NCBI RefSeq assembly: GCF_000717595.1
Contig: NZ_JNZO01000016.1
Coordinates: forward strand, 77,806-141,805
DNA: 64,000 nt
Reading direction: 5' to 3'
Source: Streptomyces flavochromogenes
Lineage (GTDB): Bacteria; Actinomycetota; Actinomycetes; Streptomycetales; Streptomycetaceae
Of the stretch, positions 61,101 to 64,000 are shown piece by piece (the first letter of the stretch is position 1; each line of letters begins with the position of its first letter). The notes below the pieces were generated by a model. That model was not told the origin of the DNA, searched no databases, and was given only the letters and a program-made list of their open reading frames with translations. The position numbers and the translations under genes were made by a program.

Positions 61101-61876
61101 GCGGCCAGGCACGCGTCCTCGCCACCCTCGACGAGACCACCTACCAGGGCGGCACCATGAAGGGCGACCACCCCATCGCCTGGTGCCAGACCTACAGCGG
61201 CGGCCGCTCCTTCTACACCGGAGGCGGCCACACCAAGGAGTCGTACACCGAACCCGCCTTCCGCCAACACCTGCTGGGCGGCCTCCGCTACGCCACCGGC
61301 CAGGTCACGGCCGACTGCCGGCCCCAGACCGGCTACCGCGACCTCTTCAACGGCGAGACCCGCGAAGGCTGGAAGCAGGCCGGACCCGGCGGCTTCGACA
61401 TCACGAACCGCGAACTCCACTCCACCGGCGGCATGGGCATGCTCTGGTACCAGGCAAAGGAACTCCGGTCCTACTCCCTCACCCTCGACTGGAAACTCAC
61501 CGGCGACTCCAACTCCGGCATCTTCGTCGGCTTCCCCGCCGGCGACGACCCCTGGTCCGCCGTGAACAACGGCTACGAGATCCAGATCGACGCCACCGAC
61601 GCCGCCGACCGCACCACCGGAGCCGTCTACGGCTTCAAGTCCGCCAACCTCAAGGCCCGCGACCTGGCCCTCCGTCCCCCCGGCCAGTGGAACACCTACG
61701 AAATCCGCGTCCAGGGCGAACGCCTCCAGGTCTTCCTCAACGGCATCAAGATCAACGACTTCACCAACACCGACCCCGCCCGCAGCCTCACCAGCGGCCA
61801 CATCGGCATCCAGAACCACGGAGCCACGGACCAGGCCGCCTTCCGCGACATCCGCCTCAAAGAACTCCCCTCCTGA
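58190..61876 (+). CDS. Secreted multidomain enzyme: PQQ-type sugar dehydrogenase, PKD, CBM6-like, ThuA-like and DUF1080 (3-keto-disaccharide hydrolase) domains
   Basis: 1228 residues from GTG 58190 with GGAGG before it. A signal peptide ends near residue 30 (GLAA). Domains in order: a glucose/sorbosone dehydrogenase-like beta-propeller, about 45-495 (YAMGFRNPFRFSVDKATG, EFGRRWIKRI); PKD, about 505-587 (YTWDFGDGG); an Ig-like spacer; a CBM6-like domain, about 690-814 (RQAEHFD, DRDWISFKPYNV); ThuA-like, about 822-1040 (LVFSKTAGFRHDSI, YMGIHAAADTEYDW); and DUF1080, about 1047-1228 (GYRDLFNGETREGWKQ, NGYEIQIDATD). It likely binds glycans outside the cell, oxidises a glycoside and cleaves the 3-keto product. 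The dehydrogenase cofactor is unproven. It follows the importer and keto-sugar enzymes and shares the ROK operator. Confidence 0.9.
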   Translation: MHRKRLRPRKSLALLTIGLLALGAPQGLAAEPDAPAATATAAAEEFQQITLAKGGEEVGEPMSLAVLPDRSVLHTSRNGELRRTDAAGNTTVIGTVPVYNHDEEGLQGIGLDPNFAQNKAVYLYYAPPLDTPAGDAPENGTAADFATYDGVNRLSRFTLRADGTLDNASEKKVIDIPATRGICCHVGGDIDFDAQGNLYLSTGDDSNPFASDGYTPIDERPGRNPAFDARRTSGNTNDLRGKILRIKVADDGTYTVPQGNLFAPGTAKTRPEIYAMGFRNPFRFSVDKATGILYVGDYGPDAGAADPKRGPAGQVEFARLTKPGNFGWPFCTGNNDPYVDYDFATKTSGATYDCAALKNDSPYNTGLVDLPPAEPAWIPYNGGSVPEFGSGSESPMGGPVYRYDPANTSPVKFPEAYDGDFFAGEFGRRWIKRIDQDTNGTVASINDVPWTGTQIMDMAFGPDGALYVLDYGTAWFGGDHNSGLYRIENATGGRSPVAEASVNKTSGTAPLKVAFSSAGTTDGDGDALTYTWDFGDGGTSTTANPTYTYRKNGTYTATVTAKDASGRTGSASVHIVVGNTAPKVTLELPAEGALFSFGDDIPFKVTVTDPEDGTIDCTKVKVTYVLGHDSHGHPVTTANGCTGTIKTSADGGHDDDANIFAVFDAEYTDGGAGGQAALTTHDQAKLQPRHRQAEHFDAQNGVNLFDKTQANGGRTVGDIHDRDWISFKPYNVTGATKLTARISSGGNGGFLEVRTGSPTGPLHGSAPVPVTGSWETFQDIDVPLRNLPRKTTELFLVFKGGTGALYDLDDFTFSSTPADRNAKRVLVFSKTAGFRHDSIGTGITALKELGADSDIVIDSTEEPRQFTTSNLARYDAVVFLSTTGDVLDADQQKAFENYVSTGGGYMGIHAAADTEYDWSFYGGLVGAYFQSHPQIQPATVRAEDHTHPATAHLDGPWQRTDEWYNYRTNPRGQARVLATLDETTYQGGTMKGDHPIAWCQTYSGGRSFYTGGGHTKESYTEPAFRQHLLGGLRYATGQVTADCRPQTGYRDLFNGETREGWKQAGPGGFDITNRELHSTGGMGMLWYQAKELRSYSLTLDWKLTGDSNSGIFVGFPAGDDPWSAVNNGYEIQIDATDAADRTTGAVYGFKSANLKARDLALRPPGQWNTYEIRVQGERLQVFLNGIKINDFTNTDPARSLTSGHIGIQNHGATDQAAFRDIRLKELPS

Positions 61877-61885
61877 CGGACCTCC

Positions 61886-61990
61886 CCCGACCGGCTCCCG
61901 CACCCAGCTGACGAGAGCCACCCGACCGGCTCCCGCACCTGCTTGACGGGAGCGCCCCGACCGGCTCCCGCACCCAGCTGACGGGAGCCC
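61886..61990 (+). terminator. Triplicated 35-bp hairpin terminator
   Basis: Three exact-length copies (61886-61920, 61921-61955, 61956-61990), each with GGCTCCCG, an 11-nt spacer and CGGGAGCC or a one-base variant. Copy 3 has a perfect 8-bp stem. The array begins 9 nt after the stop of the multidomain enzyme gene and insulates it from the inositol-phosphate synthase gene. Confidence 0.75.
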
Positions 61991-62082
61991 CGGACGACGG
62001 TGGGCGGGGCGGCGCCGTACCCCCCGCCCACCGTCACCACCCCCACCCCTCATTCCGCTGGACGAGCAGGGAGGCCGACGCC

Positions 62083-63303
62083 ATGACCCACGCACCCCGC
62101 ACCGGAATCTGGCTCATAGGCGCGAGAGGCTCCGTCGCCACCACCACCATGGCCGGCTGCGCCGCACTCGTCGCCGGACTCCACCCACCCACCGGCATGG
62201 CCACCGAAACCCCCGGACTCGCCGACGCCGGCCTGCCCCCACTCGCCTCCCTCGTCTTCGGCGGACACGACACCACCGACTGCCCGCTCCCCAAGCGCGC
62301 CGAACAACTCACCACCGCCGGAGTCCTCCCGTACGGCCTCACCAGGGCCGTCACCCGCGAGCTCGAGGCCGCCGACCGCGAGATCCGCCCCGGCGGCCCC
62401 GCCCCCGGCGACACCCGCACCGACGAACAACTCATCACCGCCTTCACCCACGACCTGACGGACTTCCGCCGACGCATTGGCCTGGACCGCGTCGTGGTCG
62501 TCAATGTGGCATCCACGGAGCCGGCGTCGGGGGGCGTCGGGCTCCCACCCAGCACCCTGTACGCCGCCGCCGCACTGCGCGCCGGATGCCCGTACATCAA
62601 CTTCACCCCGTCCACCGGCCTGCGCCACCCCGCCCTCGCCGCCCCGCTCGCCGCGAGCCGGCTGCCGCACGCGGGCCGCGACGGCAAGACCGGCCAGACC
62701 CTGCTCCGCGCCGTACTCGCCCCGATGTTCCGCCAGCGCGCCCTGACCGTACGCGCCTGGTCCGGCAGCAACCTCCTCGGCGGCGGCGACGGAGCCGCCC
62801 TCGCCGACCCGGCCGCCGCGGCCGCCAAGAACGCCGGGAAGGAACGCGTCCTCACCGACACCCTCGGCCCCGGCGTCGAAGGCCAGGTCCACATCGACGA
62901 CGTCCCCGCGATGGGGGAGTGGAAGACCGCCTGGGACCACATCGCCTTCGACGGCTTCCTCGGCACCCGCATGATCCTCCAGACCCTCTGGCAGGGCTGC
63001 GACTCGGCCCTCGCGGCCCCCCTCGTCCTCGACCTGGCACGCCTCACGGCCCGCGCCCACGAGAAGGGCCTCACGGGGCCGTTGGAGGACCTCGCCTTCT
63101 ACTTCAAGGACCCCGAAGGCACCCCACCGGCCTCACTGGCGGATCAGTACGACCGCCTGCTGACCTTCGGCCGCACCCTGGGCGACCGCCCGGGCACCGG
63201 CGATACGGGCACGGGCGCGACGGATCCGCGGGACGCGGGGGCGGAGACAGCGGATACGGGGGACACCGGTACGGAGGACGCGGGGACGGGGACGGGCCGA
63301 TGA
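62083..63303 (+). CDS. ino1: Myo-inositol-1-phosphate synthase
   Basis: 406 residues. The NAD-binding start is WLIGARGSVATTTMAG. Family tracts include VVNVASTEP, YINFTPSTG, RAWSGSNLLGGGDG and WDHIAFDGFLGTRM. It converts glucose-6-phosphate to inositol-1-phosphate. The C-terminal ~38 residues are a low-complexity Thr/Gly/Asp/Ala tail of DTGTG-type repeats, not part of the fold. GGGAGG lies before the ATG. The stop overlaps the prenyltransferase ATG (ATGA), so the two are coupled. Confidence 0.9.
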   Translation: MTHAPRTGIWLIGARGSVATTTMAGCAALVAGLHPPTGMATETPGLADAGLPPLASLVFGGHDTTDCPLPKRAEQLTTAGVLPYGLTRAVTRELEAADREIRPGGPAPGDTRTDEQLITAFTHDLTDFRRRIGLDRVVVVNVASTEPASGGVGLPPSTLYAAAALRAGCPYINFTPSTGLRHPALAAPLAASRLPHAGRDGKTGQTLLRAVLAPMFRQRALTVRAWSGSNLLGGGDGAALADPAAAAAKNAGKERVLTDTLGPGVEGQVHIDDVPAMGEWKTAWDHIAFDGFLGTRMILQTLWQGCDSALAAPLVLDLARLTARAHEKGLTGPLEDLAFYFKDPEGTPPASLADQYDRLLTFGRTLGDRPGTGDTGTGATDPRDAGAETADTGDTGTEDAGTGTGR

Positions 63304-64000
63304 CCCGGCGGCGTACCGGCCGGACACAGGCCTGGGCGGAACTCCTCCGCGTATCGGCACTGTTCTCGGTGCCCGGGGACGCCCTCGCGGGCGCGGCGGC
63401 GGCCGGAGTGCGCCCCGGCCGGGGCACGCTCTGCGCGATCGGCGCGTCGCTCTGCCTGTACGAGGCGGGAATGGCCCTCAACGACTGGGCCGACCGGGCC
63501 GAGGACGCCGCCGAACGCCCTCACCGCCCCCTGCCCTCCGGCCGCATCGCCCCGAGCGCCGCCCTCGCGGCCTCGGCGGCCCTGACAGCGGCGGGCCTGG
63601 CACTGGCCTCCCGCGCCGGCCGCCCGCCCCTCGTCGTCGCCACCGCCCTCGCCGCTACCGTCTGGGCCTACGACCTCGGCCTGAAACACACCCCGGCGGG
63701 CCCCGGCACCATGGCCACGGCCCGAGCCCTCGACCTCCTCCTGGGCGCGACGGCCTCGACGAGCCGGAACGTCGGACCCCACCGCCGCGCCGTCCACGCC
63801 CTGCCGTCCGCCGTCCTGCTCGGAGCACACACCTACGCCGTCACCGCCGTCTCCCGCCACGAGACCCAGGGCGGCTCCACCCGCACCCCGCTCGCCGCAC
63901 TCGCCGTCACCCTGGCGGTGGCCGGGGCGGCGTCGGGGGAGGCGCTCGGCACCCGGCCCGACACCACCACCGTGGCTTCCCCCTCCGGGCCCCCCGCCCC
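63300..64000 (+). CDS. UbiA family prenyltransferase, 3' end outside the window (EboC-like)
   Basis: The frame opens at ATG 63300 and is still open at the window end (about 233 codons seen). The first Asp-rich motif NDWADRAEDAAERPHRPLPS (NDxxD type) and several hydrophobic helices identify the UbiA superfamily; the region WAYDLGLKHT may hold part of the second motif. It joins an isoprenoid chain to an acceptor in the membrane. Coupling to an inositol-phosphate synthase resembles the start of Ebo-type clusters, where EboC is a UbiA protein; this is inference because the rest lies outside. Confidence 0.85.
   Translation, partial: MTRRRTGRTQAWAELLRVSALFSVPGDALAGAAAAGVRPGRGTLCAIGASLCLYEAGMALNDWADRAEDAAERPHRPLPSGRIAPSAALAASAALTAAGLALASRAGRPPLVVATALAATVWAYDLGLKHTPAGPGTMATARALDLLLGATASTSRNVGPHRRAVHALPSAVLLGAHTYAVTAVSRHETQGGSTRTPLAALAVTLAVAGAASGEALGTRPDTTTVASPSGPPA

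Noticed and set aside
58120..61911. A 1263-codon frame in +1 relative to the multidomain enzyme.
   Set aside because: It reads almost only Arg, Pro, His and Gly, the typical shadow of a GC-rich gene; the other frame holds five recognisable domains.

Overview
The window is one contiguous piece of a high-GC actinomycete chromosome, almost certainly a Streptomyces or close relative. The evidence is the strong G/C bias at third codon positions, many GTG starts, GTGA/ATGA stop-start overlaps, TANNNT -10 boxes, and family content typical of streptomycetes (WYL, ROK, GntR/UTRA and MmyB-like regulators, class F sortase, Tat lipoproteins). I see no rRNA, tRNA, CRISPR array, insertion sequence or prophage. 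About 55 protein genes are supported. The first (MFS transporter) and last (UbiA-type prenyltransferase) run off the window, and one is a frameshifted remnant.

Layout. 1-2.5 kb: tail of an MFS transporter fused to three carboxypeptidase-regulatory-like repeats, and a conserved hypothetical. 2.8-8.0 kb: a tightly overlapping peptidase operon (M55 D-aminopeptidase, M20, S9, S66 LD-carboxypeptidase) that suggests scavenging of D-amino-acid or muropeptide fragments, followed by the relic of a CocE/X-Pro-type hydrolase. 8.3-20.5 kb: adenosine deaminase, a GntR/UTRA regulator, a two-gene membrane/PASTA-like unit, DUF6204 and DUF5107 proteins, a WYL regulator divergent from an oxidoreductase coupled to an AlkZ-like DNA glycosylase candidate, an internally duplicated protein of unknown function, a methyltransferase and a GNAT. 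20.8-36 kb: Tat-exported sulfite-oxidase-like enzyme, an aminotransferase-fold protein without its PLP lysine, two metallo-beta-lactamase-fold hydrolases flanking a DedA protein, a degenerate resolvase-like protein, a holin/phosphodiesterase membrane protein, an APC permease, an alpha/beta-hydrolase membrane protein, LtrA and an MmyB-like regulator. 36-49 kb: pterin dehydratase, methyltransferases (one with a histidine-rich tail), NmrA/AraC pair, ricin-type lectin, aldo-keto reductase, acyl-CoA ligase, LysR/SBF-transporter pair, isochorismatase-fold protein with ferredoxin, and a stand-alone KAS III. 48.8-50.4 kb: a secreted, membrane-anchored protein next to a class F sortase.

The most coherent system is at 50.4-61.9 kb: a ROK regulator, a ribose-type ABC importer (double ATPase, permease, Tat lipoprotein binding protein), a Gfo/Idh/MocA oxidoreductase, a sugar-phosphate-isomerase-like TIM barrel and a 1228-residue secreted protein that fuses a PQQ-type sugar dehydrogenase propeller, PKD, CBM6-like, ThuA-like and DUF1080 (3-keto-disaccharide hydrolase) domains. 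A 26-bp pseudo-palindrome matching at 21 of 26 positions lies exactly 73 bp upstream of the -10 hexamer of both the ROK gene and the secreted-enzyme gene, tying them into one regulon. I read the locus as glycoside breakdown through C3-keto sugars. The right edge holds a myo-inositol-phosphate synthase coupled to a UbiA prenyltransferase, which looks like the beginning of an Ebo-type cluster.

Two window-wide themes stand out. Eight genes have a TANNNT box 6-8 nt before the start codon and are probably leaderless. Many intergenic spaces carry locus-specific 12-35 bp tandem repeats, several made of hairpins, placed just after stop codons.
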